DNA of 53,222 nucleotides, taken from an uncultured Bacteroides sp. (GTDB lineage Bacteria; Bacteroidota; Bacteroidia; Bacteroidales; Bacteroidaceae). This document shows, piece after piece, positions 18,175-27,242 of this stretch (the first letter of the stretch is position 1; the number at the start of each line of letters is the position of its first letter). The DNA lies in the NCBI GenBank assembly GCA_900555635.1, contig USLU01000033.1:1-53222 (forward strand). Direction: 5' to 3'. The position numbers were made by a program, and so were the translations under genes. The notes under the pieces are model-generated. The model saw nothing but the letters and a program-made list of their open reading frames with translations, was not told where the DNA came from and did not search any database.

Positions 18175-19779
18175 ATGAAAACCATTTATGCCTATTTTAA
18201 CTTGCTATCAATCTTGCTGCTTCCGGCAAGTTTATTAATCACGACTCCTGTCTTTAGCCAAAAGACTTTTAAAAATCCTATAATAACAGGTATGAATCCC
18301 GATCCTACAATTTGCAGGGTAGGCGATGACTTCTACACGGTAACTTCCACCTTTGAGTATTTCCCCGGTTTACCCATCTATCATAGCAAGGACTTAGTCC
18401 ATTGGAATTTGATAGGTCATGCGTTGTCAACACCCGTAAACAATCCTTTAATGGGATGCGTGGCGGCGACAGGAGGGCAATATGCGCCAACCATCCGATA
18501 CAATGACGGAACTTTTTATGTGATTGGTACCAACTATGGTGGTAAAGGCTCTCAAGGAATTTCCTATGTGACCGCTAAAGACCCCGCCGGTCCATGGTCC
18601 GATCCTGTTTGGATAGGAGAATGGTACGTCGACCCGTCGTTGGAGTTTATAGATGGAAAGATGTATTACCTGAGTCCGGATAACGCGGGTAGTTTCTTAC
18701 TGGGCGTAATTGACCCTGAAACAGGCAAATTCGTCGAACCGCTGAGAAAAGTTGCTGCCGGTTTAGGTGGGTCAGCTCCCGAAGGTCCCCATTTCTATAA
18801 AGTGAACGATTACTATTATATAATGTCGGCCGAAGGAGGAACTGGATACGAGCATCGCGAAGTAATCCAACGCAGTAAATCCCCTTGGGGACCTTACGAA
18901 CCAAGTCCTATCAATCCGCTACTGTCAAATATGAATGTTCCCGATCATCCTTTTCAGGCAATAGGTCATGCCGATTTGGTTCAGTTAAAAGACGGAAGTT
19001 GGTGGGCGGTTTGCTTAGGTATCAGACCTAAAAACGGAAAATATCAGCATTTAGGACGTGAGACGTTTCTGGCACCTATCACATGGAACGAAGAAGGCTG
19101 GCCACGAGTTGGGTCAGATGGCGTTGTGAAGGAGGAGTTCCCTTTACCTTCTCTGCCTCCGCATCCTTGGAATGATTCTGCCACGCGAGATGATTTTAAC
19201 GACAGTGCCTTGAATCTGCATTGGAATTTCCTTCGGAACCCTTATTCACAAGATTGGTCGTTGACGGAGAAGCCGGGATATTTACGGCTAAAAGGCTCGA
19301 AAGTGAATTTCACAGGCAATGATTCTCCTGCTTTTATAGGCCGTAGACAGACTGCTTTTGATATGGATTTTTCGACACAAGTAAGTTTTATACCTTCTGC
19401 TGAAAATGAAGAAGCGGGCTTAGTAATACGTGCCGACGACAAGAATCATTATGATTTACTCATCACGAAGCGCGATGGAAAAAGAGTTGCAATGTTCCGT
19501 CAATACTTGCAGGATAAAGTAGCACAGGTAATCTATAAGGATATTCCCCACAAAGGAGACGTTGTATTGGGGATAGTGGCTGGTGAATCGGAATATACAT
19601 TCTGGTTCAGCAAACCAAAAGGTAAGCGTGAGATAATAGGAAAGGCTGCCACAAAAGAACTGTCTAATGAAAAAGTCGGAGGATTTACCGGTGTATTTAT
19701 AGGCATGTATGCTTCGGGAAATGGGAAAGCGAATGTTAATCCCACTGATTTCGCATGGTTTGAGTTCAACGAACGTTGA
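18175..19779 (+). CDS. GH43 beta-xylosidase/alpha-L-arabinofuranosidase
   Basis: 534 residues from the ATG at 18175, which gives a proper signal peptide (ending TTPVFSQ). The five-bladed GH43 propeller has the three expected acids: base D43 in GMNPDPTICRVGDDFY, D153 in YVDPSLEFIDG and acid E203 in APEGPHFYKVN. A C-terminal concanavalin-like beta-sandwich (about 340-534; RDDFNDSALNLHWNFLRNP) is the usual GH43 xylosidase C2 domain. The reaction is release of terminal xylose or arabinofuranose. The gene stands alone, with 555 bp before it and a strong terminator after it (19850), so it is probably its own transcript. Its N-terminal half resembles the truncated GH43 at 38032-38428. Confidence 0.88.
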   Translation: MKTIYAYFNLLSILLLPASLLITTPVFSQKTFKNPIITGMNPDPTICRVGDDFYTVTSTFEYFPGLPIYHSKDLVHWNLIGHALSTPVNNPLMGCVAATGGQYAPTIRYNDGTFYVIGTNYGGKGSQGISYVTAKDPAGPWSDPVWIGEWYVDPSLEFIDGKMYYLSPDNAGSFLLGVIDPETGKFVEPLRKVAAGLGGSAPEGPHFYKVNDYYYIMSAEGGTGYEHREVIQRSKSPWGPYEPSPINPLLSNMNVPDHPFQAIGHADLVQLKDGSWWAVCLGIRPKNGKYQHLGRETFLAPITWNEEGWPRVGSDGVVKEEFPLPSLPPHPWNDSATRDDFNDSALNLHWNFLRNPYSQDWSLTEKPGYLRLKGSKVNFTGNDSPAFIGRRQTAFDMDFSTQVSFIPSAENEEAGLVIRADDKNHYDLLITKRDGKRVAMFRQYLQDKVAQVIYKDIPHKGDVVLGIVAGESEYTFWFSKPKGKREIIGKAATKELSNEKVGGFTGVFIGMYASGNGKANVNPTDFAWFEFNER

Positions 19780-19849
19780 TCTTTATTTCATCATATTCAA
19801 AGACCGTTCAAACTCGAATCGGCTAAGATCATCTGTGAAACACATAATT

Positions 19850-19893
19850 GCCCCACATAAAAGACATAATGACCTTTATGTGGGGCTGTTTGT
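19850..19893 (+). terminator. Terminator after the GH43 gene
   Basis: GCCCCACATAAA at 19850-19861 and TTTATGTGGGGC at 19875-19886 form a perfect 12-bp stem, followed by TGTTTGTATTT. The HTCS1 promoter begins immediately downstream. Confidence 0.8.
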
Positions 19894-19894
19894 A

Positions 19895-19925
19895 TTTGGT
19901 AAATAAAAGGAATACTTTATCTTTG
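19895..19925 (+). promoter_or_regulatory. Promoter of HTCS1 with adjacent palindrome
   Basis: TTTG at 19895-19898 and TATCTTTG at 19918-19925 are 19 nt apart, matching the Bacteroides consensus. The palindrome GTTACC-T-GGTAAC occupies 19925-19937, right where transcription would start, and ends 11 nt before the first ATG. It could be an operator, or simply give a structured leader. Confidence 0.65.
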
Positions 19926-19948
19926 TTACCTGGTAACCAGACTTTAAT

Positions 19949-22900
19949 ATGTATATAGCAATGAAGCAATTTGGTAGAGAAATATGCACTTTCATTCTTT
20001 TTTTCTTGGCTGTTCTATCGGCAAACGGACAAAACTCTTATTCATTTCATCATTTAAAAACCGATGACGGCTTGTCTAACAGTAACGTAAAAGCTGTACT
20101 GAAAGATAGTTATGGTTTTTTGTGGGTAGGAACACAAGCCGGACTGAACCGTTACGACGGTTATGGGTTTAAAATATACAACGTACGCCCCGAGCAATCC
20201 AAATCTTTTTGGAGTCAGGATATCTGGGGGCTATCCGAAGACGGTTTGGGAAACATCTGGATAAATAGTGGTTATAACTATTTTGTATACAACCGTGATA
20301 AAGACAATTTTATATATGATATACCCGATTTTTTGAGTAATCTGGGGATTAAACTGGATGACCAGTATCATAGAATATACATTGATAAGAAGCAAAATCT
20401 GTGGGTTTTGAATGGCAAAATGGTTCACTTCTATGATATCCCGATAAAAAAACTTAGCTCTTTTAAGATTGATATGCTTCTTGAAGATGGAAAAGATATT
20501 GAATTAACTGATGATGGAGAAGATTTATATATTATTCAGCGATCAGCCAATCTTTGGCAACTCAATAAGAATACCGGGAAATTAGTATCTATAGAACTCC
20601 CCGAAAACGTTCAATGTGAAATTCACGGAAGAAAAAATCGAATTTATGCAGACTATAGAAAAGGTTTATGGCTCTTCTCTGAGAAATCGGAACTTCTCTA
20701 CTACCGGAGTGAACCGGATCAAAATTGGAAGAAACTGTCTTTGAAATCTTCCGTCGATACACAAGGTACTCTTGTTCGTTCCATCATCGACGATGGAAAT
20801 GGGCATGTATGGATCGGTACCGATCATAAAGGAGTATTTGTTTATGATATTGCAAAGAAAAATCTAACTAATTTCATAAACGATCCGTGGCTGACAAACT
20901 CTATAGCATCAAATAATGTAGAACACATATATTGTGATGATAATGGAATGATCTGGCTTGGTCATAACAAACAAGGCTTATCCTACTATCATGAAAGTTT
21001 CCATAAGTTCGTGAATGTTCAATATCAGGACTGTCAGGATATCAGTGTTATTATGGAAGATAGGAATGGGAATATTTGGTTGGGAACAGATGGAAACGGA
21101 TTATTTATAAAAGAAAAAAACAGCGAGAAGCTTCGTAAGCTTCCTATCCTTAATAATCCCATTGTATCCCTCATCGAAGATCAAAAAGGACGGATATGGA
21201 TTGGAACTTATCAGAATGGGCTTTTTTGTTACCATAATGACGCAATACGCCAATTCACTCCGGAGAATAGCTCATTGGTTGGATATAGTGCATGGAATCT
21301 TTGCTCGGACCGCTTTGGCAATATCTGGATAGGCTCCTCGATGGAAGCCTTACAATGTTTTGATCCCGACAAGGAAACCTTCGTGGCTGTACAAACACCC
21401 GATGGTCGGAATATATACCCCATGACAATACATTATGATCAGGGAGATAAATTATATGTAGGTACCTCAAACGGACTTTATGTAATAGATATTATTACGG
21501 GTAAACAAAAGTTTTGTTCGGGCAATAATAAAGGAGTCCAGTCTTTCGATCAAATGTTTATCGCTACCATCTATAAAGATAAGAAGGATATTTTGTGGCT
21601 TGCTCATTCGCAGGGTCTTACAGCTTGGGACTTAAAAACCGATTCTCTTTATTATATGGATAAAGAAGATGGGCTGTGCGATAACATTATACAAGCCATT
21701 ACTGAGGATAATCACCAGAATATATATTTGACTACCAGTGATGGTCTCTCTGTTTTATCTGTTGAGCGAGTTGAAGGAAAACTATCTTTTACTATCCGGA
21801 ATTTCTCAACCAGTGACGGTCTAAAAAATAACTTTTTCAATAAATACTCAATATGCAAACTTCATAATGGTGATATTCTGCTAGGTAGTACCGATTGCTA
21901 CACGTTGGTAAATCCAAATAAAATGTTGGAAAAGAACCAACCTCTGGCTAAGGTCATTTTTACGGGTTTAACCGTAGGAAACCAACCCATACAAGTAAAT
22001 CAGCCTTTTAATGGTCGAAAACTACTAGCGCACCCGATGGAACAAACAAATGATCTGGAATTTAGATATAGCGACAAATTGATCGGTATAGAATTTACCA
22101 CCGGCGATTTACTGAATGCCAATAAAGTAAAATATGCCTATCAGCTAGAAGGTCTAAACAAACAATGGTATTATACTTCTGAGAATCGAATTGTATTCAC
22201 TACCCTGCATCCCGGCAGTTACCGTTTACTCCTTAAAGCCTGTAATAGCGATGGGGTTTGGAACGATGAACTAGCCCAACTTACTTTACTGGTTACCCCA
22301 CCCTTCTATCTGTCCAACTGGGCATTCCTGCTTTATACGTTGTTACTCTTTCTTTTGCTTGTCCTTGCTATTTATCGTACTCGTACGCATCGTTACAAAA
22401 AAATGCAGCAGCAACTTATGCAATTGGAACACGAGCAGAAGATACAGTTGAATGAAATGAAGCTTAAATTCTTTACCAACATCAGCCATGATCTTCGTAC
22501 TCCACTAACGCTGATTATTACCCCATTGCAAATTATTATTAGTGAAGTAGTTAACGAAAACTTACGCAGAAAGTTACAAACAATATACAAGAATGCTCAA
22601 CAATTAATGGAACAGATCGATACTTTACTTGATTTTCGTAAACTCGATGTTGGAGCAGAGACTTTGCATTGCAAAACTGGGGATATTATTCGATATATGA
22701 ACGAAGTTTGCGATTCCTTCCAAGACTATGCTATCGATCGCCATATTGGTTTATCTTTTAACAGCGAAATAGAGAGCATCTCTATGCCATTTGACCCTGA
22801 TAAAATTCGAAAAATTGTAAACAACCTACTTTCTAATGCATTCAAATACACGCCTGACAAAGGAACGGTTGGTATTCATGTTTATATCTGCGATGACCAG

Positions 22901-23932
22901 TTAAACATAAGTATAGCCGATACAGGCAAAGGAATTGATAATGTTGATAAAAAAAACATTTTTGACCGCTTTTACCAAACGGCCAACCAGCAAGAAAAAA
23001 CCGGAAGCGGTATTGGTTTGCATATTGTAAATGAATATGTTCATTTACATGGTGGAGAAATCTTTGTCAGCGATAATACACCACAGGGATCAGTATTTAC
23101 CTTTACGATTCCTTTAGTCGAATCTGATGAATTAAGTCAACCTCTTTACAAAGATCAATCTGTAACACCCACTTCTCATCCGGTGTTATTATTTGTCGAC
23201 GATAATAAAGATTTTTGTGAATTCATGGCCGATTCTCTTTCGGACGATTATACTGTACTGACAGCAGAGAATGGACAAGAAGCATTAAACGTGTTGAATA
23301 ATAACGATGTAACCATTGTAGTGAGTGATGTAATGATGCCTATTATGGATGGCACTGAACTTTGCAGGCAAATAAAGACAAATATTCAATGGTCGCATAT
23401 CCCAATCATTCTGCTGACGGCCCGCACTGCGGAAGAATCCAAAATAGAAAGCCTGAAATCAGGAGCCGATGATTATATAACCAAACCATTCAATTTCAAT
23501 GTACTGAAATTGCGTATTAGCAAATTTATCGAATGGACGGAAAAGTGCCATCATGATTTCAGTCAAAAAGTAGACATTTCGCCTAGTGAGATTACAATTA
23601 CCTCATTGGATGAGCAATTGTTAAAGAAAGCCATTCGGATAGTGGAAGAGCACCTTACTGATTCCGATTTTTCTGTAGAAATACTTAGTGAAACATTAGG
23701 ACTCAGCCGTAGCCATCTCTATAAGAAGTTAATGTGTATCACAGGAAAGGGACCAGCCGAATTTATCCGAATTGTTCGCCTGAAACGAGGACGGCAACTC
23801 CTGGAAAAGAGTCAGATGCAAATTGCGGAAATAGCTTATGCAGTAGGCTTTAATTCACCCAAAAGATTCACTCAGAATTTTCGAAATGAATTCGGAATTT
23901 CTCCTTCTGATTATCTACGAAGCTTAAAATAA
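19949..23932 (+). CDS. Hybrid two-component system regulator (HTCS1)
   Basis: 1327 residues (or 1323 if the ATG at 19961 is used). A signal peptide leads into a periplasmic sensor made of two seven-bladed Reg_prop propellers (repeats such as DSYGFLWVGTQAGLNRYDG, RNGNIWLGTDGNG) and a Y_Y_Y domain (about 690-775). A transmembrane helix follows (about 790-810). The cytoplasmic part has HisKA with phospho-acceptor H847 (SHDLRTPLTL), HATPase (NNLLSNAFKYTP; TGSGIGLHIV), a receiver with D1127 (SDVMMPIMDG) and an AraC helix-turn-helix at the C-terminus. HTCS proteins bind an oligosaccharide in the periplasm and activate their PUL. It is 126 bp upstream of a co-oriented SusC operon, its probable target. 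Confidence 0.94.
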   Translation: MYIAMKQFGREICTFILFFLAVLSANGQNSYSFHHLKTDDGLSNSNVKAVLKDSYGFLWVGTQAGLNRYDGYGFKIYNVRPEQSKSFWSQDIWGLSEDGLGNIWINSGYNYFVYNRDKDNFIYDIPDFLSNLGIKLDDQYHRIYIDKKQNLWVLNGKMVHFYDIPIKKLSSFKIDMLLEDGKDIELTDDGEDLYIIQRSANLWQLNKNTGKLVSIELPENVQCEIHGRKNRIYADYRKGLWLFSEKSELLYYRSEPDQNWKKLSLKSSVDTQGTLVRSIIDDGNGHVWIGTDHKGVFVYDIAKKNLTNFINDPWLTNSIASNNVEHIYCDDNGMIWLGHNKQGLSYYHESFHKFVNVQYQDCQDISVIMEDRNGNIWLGTDGNGLFIKEKNSEKLRKLPILNNPIVSLIEDQKGRIWIGTYQNGLFCYHNDAIRQFTPENSSLVGYSAWNLCSDRFGNIWIGSSMEALQCFDPDKETFVAVQTPDGRNIYPMTIHYDQGDKLYVGTSNGLYVIDIITGKQKFCSGNNKGVQSFDQMFIATIYKDKKDILWLAHSQGLTAWDLKTDSLYYMDKEDGLCDNIIQAITEDNHQNIYLTTSDGLSVLSVERVEGKLSFTIRNFSTSDGLKNNFFNKYSICKLHNGDILLGSTDCYTLVNPNKMLEKNQPLAKVIFTGLTVGNQPIQVNQPFNGRKLLAHPMEQTNDLEFRYSDKLIGIEFTTGDLLNANKVKYAYQLEGLNKQWYYTSENRIVFTTLHPGSYRLLLKACNSDGVWNDELAQLTLLVTPPFYLSNWAFLLYTLLLFLLLVLAIYRTRTHRYKKMQQQLMQLEHEQKIQLNEMKLKFFTNISHDLRTPLTLIITPLQIIISEVVNENLRRKLQTIYKNAQQLMEQIDTLLDFRKLDVGAETLHCKTGDIIRYMNEVCDSFQDYAIDRHIGLSFNSEIESISMPFDPDKIRKIVNNLLSNAFKYTPDKGTVGIHVYICDDQLNISIADTGKGIDNVDKKNIFDRFYQTANQQEKTGSGIGLHIVNEYVHLHGGEIFVSDNTPQGSVFTFTIPLVESDELSQPLYKDQSVTPTSHPVLLFVDDNKDFCEFMADSLSDDYTVLTAENGQEALNVLNNNDVTIVVSDVMMPIMDGTELCRQIKTNIQWSHIPIILLTARTAEESKIESLKSGADDYITKPFNFNVLKLRISKFIEWTEKCHHDFSQKVDISPSEITITSLDEQLLKKAIRIVEEHLTDSDFSVEILSETLGLSRSHLYKKLMCITGKGPAEFIRIVRLKRGRQLLEKSQMQIAEIAYAVGFNSPKRFTQNFRNEFGISPSDYLRSLK

Positions 23933-23949
23933 TACATGAAGCAACATCA

Positions 23950-23979
23950 AGGGGTGTTATGTAGCACAAAACACCCTCT
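23950..23979 (+). terminator. Hairpin after HTCS1, possible terminator
   Basis: AGGGGTGTT (23950-23958) and AACACCCTCT (from 23970) form an imperfect stem 18 nt after the HTCS1 stop. The tail is only weakly T-rich. It may instead be part of the control region of the next operon. Confidence 0.45.
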
Positions 23980-23998
23980 AAATGTGTTTGCTAACCAA

Positions 23999-24006
23999 TA
24001 TCTTTG
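23999..24006 (+). promoter_or_regulatory. Candidate -7 box of the second SusC operon
   Basis: TATCTTTG fits TAnnTTTG and lies 52 nt before the SusC ATG at 24059. No TTTG is found at the expected -33 distance (one lies only 8 nt upstream), as expected for an activator-dependent PUL promoter. Confidence 0.5.
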
Positions 24007-24058
24007 TTCCGATCTTAATGATTTAGTTTTGAATGTTTAACTTTAAATTAAAAGTATT

Positions 24059-27000
24059 ATGGAGCAACAGAAAAGTACTGGCAAAAAGTGGCGGTACGGA
24101 GAGAACCGTTTTTTACTTGCCATTTTATTGCAAATCCTAATTGTGATTCCTATGTATGGGCAAAACAGGCCAGTATCAGGAATGGTTAAGTCCGAAGGAA
24201 ATGGAGAAGGACTTATTGGTGTTAGTGTTAAGGTGAAGGAAACTTCAAAAGGTGCCATTACCGATTTAGATGGAAACTTCTCTCTTGAGATGCAAAACGG
24301 ACAAACACTTGTGTTTTCGTATATTGGATACAAAACACAGGAAATAAAAGTGAGTACTCAGAAAATCATTGAAGTGTTTTTGAAAGAAGACGTCGAACTT
24401 CTGGACGAAGTGGTGGTGGTAGGATACGGAACGATGAAACGAAGTGACCTTACAGGTTCGGTCGTTTCGGTTTCTGCAACTGATATGAAAAAAACTATTT
24501 CTACTTCTTTAGACCAAGCTCTGCAAGGACGTGCCGCCGGTGTGCAAGTTACGCAGAACTCTGGCGCACCAGGTGGAGGTATTTCGGTTAGTATCCGTGG
24601 TACAAACTCACTAAACGGCAATGAACCTCTTTACGTGATTGATGGCGTACCTATCTCTGGGCAGGCAAGCGACAATTCCAATGCGCTTTCATCCATAAAT
24701 CCCTCGGATATCGTTTCTATGGAGATTCTTAAAGACGCATCTGCTACGGCCATTTATGGCTCACGTGCCAGTAATGGTGTGGTTTTAATTACTACAAAAC
24801 GCGGAGAAGTGGGTAAAACGAAACTGAGCTATGAAGGATTTTATGCACTTCAAAGTATTCCTGAAAGATTGGATGTAATGAATCTGCGCGATTTTGCCAT
24901 TTACAGAAACAAACGTGCCGTTGCGATGGGGTTTGGCGAAACACCGGAATTTAGCGATCCGTCTATTCTAGGCGAAGGAACGAATTGGCAAGATGAGATA
25001 TTCCGTACAGCCCCCATGCATAGCCATCAGGTAAGTATTTCTGGCGGTAATGATAATGGGAAGTACGCTGTTAGTTTAGGCTATTTAGATCAGGATGGTA
25101 TAGCGATCGGCTCCGGGTTTGAACGCTTATCTGGGCGTGCAAATATTGACACTAACATTACTAAATGGCTTGATGTGGGTGTGAACGCTTCTTTAAGTAG
25201 AACAACGCAGGTGAATACAATAGACAATGGTAATATTATATTTACCTCTATAGATCAACACCCCAGCGTTCCGGTTCGCAATCCGGATGGCACTTATGGG
25301 TATCAAACAGAAGATAATAATTTTGGAACCTTTTATCCAAATCCTGTAGCCGACGCATTGCTTCGCGAGAATTACAATAAAGGAACCAACTTTTATGGGA
25401 ATCTCTATGCCGAATTTAAAATACTTAAAGACCTAAAGTTACGCGCCGAATATGGTGGCGGATTCAACTATCACAATAGTTACTATTATCGTCCAACGTA
25501 TGATTATGGTTTCTTTGTTCAAGACTCAGAGAGCTCAAGAATCGCTAATAATGGGAAAAGTTACTTCTTCAAGACTTTTTTAAATTATGATAAATGGTAT
25601 AAAAAGCATTATCTTAACGCAATGATCGGGCACGAAGCAAATGAAAATGAATACGAGTCTCTATCAGGTAGCCGACAGGATTATTTCCTGAATTCTGTTC
25701 ATGAACTTGTAGCCGGAAGTTCTTTGACTGCCAAGAACAATAGTTCGAAAGGGTCAAGTGCGATGGAATCCTATTTTGGTCGTTTAAATTACAATTATGG
25801 CGACCGGTATCTTTTTACATTAACATTACGAGCAGATGGCTCATCTAATTTTGGCCCCGCTAATCGCTGGGGATGGTTTCCTTCCTCTGCACTTGCGTGG
25901 AGAATAAATAAAGAAAAATTCATGCAGAAGGTAACTGCTATTAACAATCTCAAACTACGCTTAGGGTGGGGAATTGTTGGTAATCAGAATGCAGGATCTT
26001 ATGCTTACGGAACATCCATGAGCTCAAGCGCAACCATTTGGGGGGCGGGATTTTATGCTGGAAATTACGCCAATGAGAATTTGCAATGGGAAGAGACTGT
26101 TTCTCTCAATTTAGGTTTAGACCTGGCTATGTTCAATAATCGTTTAGAACTCATTGTCGATTTGTATCGCAAAGAAACTGATAATCTGTTAATGCAGGCT
26201 TCGCTTCCTAGTTATGTGACAGGCAATATTTCATCTCCCTGGGTTAATGCAGGGGCTATCTTAAATAAAGGTATAGAGCTGACGATAAATACAGTAAACA
26301 TAGACACTCGTGACTTTACATGGAAAACGGGAGCGACTTTTTCTCTTAACCGTAATGAAATAACGAAACTTTATACCAAAAATTCCAGTATGCTAGGAAC
26401 AATTGGAAATGAGACTTATACCTATACTGTAGTTGGAGAGCCTGTAGCTCAATTTTATGGTTATAATGTTATTGGTATATTCAGGGATGAAAGCGATTTT
26501 TATCAGAAAGACAGAAATAGAGATTTTCTCTTAGATGATAACTTTCAAAAAATCCCGGTAGCTATTCCGGAAAATAAAACAATCAAAGAAAATGAAATTT
26601 GGGTAGGCGATTATATTTTCGAAGATGTAAACGAGGATGGTGTTATTAACGAAGGCGACAGAAAGTTTCTGGGTAATTCGGAACCAAAATTCTCATATGG
26701 ATTTAATACATCTTTTTCCTATAAAAATTTCGATTTGAATATCTTTCTGAATGGGGTATATGGAAATAAGATTTATAATTATTTGCGGCAACTCTACACA
26801 AATCCTATGCGCAATTCGAATCTGCTATCCGAAGTGAATAATTTGGCAAATGTAGAACTAATCAACCCGGACGGAGGACGAACAATCAATAATATGCATG
26901 TTGTTAATCGTGATGCTACAAATTGTAGGATTGCAACAGATGATTCTAATAACAATAATCGAATGAGCAGTAAATTCGTGGAAGATGGGTCTTATTTAAG

Positions 27001-27232
27001 AGTGAAAAACATTTCATTAGGCTATACGTTCCCTAAATCTATTGTAAAACGTTGTGGAATTGATTACTTAAGAATGTATGCCAATATTCAGAATCCTTTC
27101 ACTTTCACTAAATACAAAGGTTTTGATCCTGAAATTGGTGCTTATAATTATAACGTGTTAACAAGAGGTATTGACTATGCTAGGTACCCTTCTCAACACA
27201 TCTATACAATTGGAATTAATATAACGCTTTAA
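24059..27232 (+). CDS. SusC-like TonB-dependent transporter (HTCS1 PUL)
   Basis: 1057 residues. After a signal region the carboxypeptidase-D-like domain is seen (VSGMVKSEGNGEGLIGVSV to SYIGYKTQEI), then DEVVVVGYGTMKRSDLTGSV (TonB box and start of plug), QALQGRAAGVQVTQNSGAPG and EILKDASATAIYGSRASNGVVLITTK, then a 22-strand barrel ending in IGINITL. The domain order and length are normal for SusC. It is the first gene of an operon with SusD (10-bp gap), a SGBP-like lipoprotein and a BACON-GH5, so it probably imports hemicellulose oligosaccharides, xyloglucan being the best guess. Base composition is AT-richer than in the first SusC. Confidence 0.94.
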   Translation: MEQQKSTGKKWRYGENRFLLAILLQILIVIPMYGQNRPVSGMVKSEGNGEGLIGVSVKVKETSKGAITDLDGNFSLEMQNGQTLVFSYIGYKTQEIKVSTQKIIEVFLKEDVELLDEVVVVGYGTMKRSDLTGSVVSVSATDMKKTISTSLDQALQGRAAGVQVTQNSGAPGGGISVSIRGTNSLNGNEPLYVIDGVPISGQASDNSNALSSINPSDIVSMEILKDASATAIYGSRASNGVVLITTKRGEVGKTKLSYEGFYALQSIPERLDVMNLRDFAIYRNKRAVAMGFGETPEFSDPSILGEGTNWQDEIFRTAPMHSHQVSISGGNDNGKYAVSLGYLDQDGIAIGSGFERLSGRANIDTNITKWLDVGVNASLSRTTQVNTIDNGNIIFTSIDQHPSVPVRNPDGTYGYQTEDNNFGTFYPNPVADALLRENYNKGTNFYGNLYAEFKILKDLKLRAEYGGGFNYHNSYYYRPTYDYGFFVQDSESSRIANNGKSYFFKTFLNYDKWYKKHYLNAMIGHEANENEYESLSGSRQDYFLNSVHELVAGSSLTAKNNSSKGSSAMESYFGRLNYNYGDRYLFTLTLRADGSSNFGPANRWGWFPSSALAWRINKEKFMQKVTAINNLKLRLGWGIVGNQNAGSYAYGTSMSSSATIWGAGFYAGNYANENLQWEETVSLNLGLDLAMFNNRLELIVDLYRKETDNLLMQASLPSYVTGNISSPWVNAGAILNKGIELTINTVNIDTRDFTWKTGATFSLNRNEITKLYTKNSSMLGTIGNETYTYTVVGEPVAQFYGYNVIGIFRDESDFYQKDRNRDFLLDDNFQKIPVAIPENKTIKENEIWVGDYIFEDVNEDGVINEGDRKFLGNSEPKFSYGFNTSFSYKNFDLNIFLNGVYGNKIYNYLRQLYTNPMRNSNLLSEVNNLANVELINPDGGRTINNMHVVNRDATNCRIATDDSNNNNRMSSKFVEDGSYLRVKNISLGYTFPKSIVKRCGIDYLRMYANIQNPFTFTKYKGFDPEIGAYNYNVLTRGIDYARYPSQHIYTIGINITL

Positions 27233-27242
27233 ATTTGCTATT

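Noticed and set aside
23950..24006. Copy of the HTCS2 operator before the second SusC
   Set aside because: ACACCCTC and GTTATGT occur there, but order and spacing do not match the ATACCCT-n-AACAT motif.
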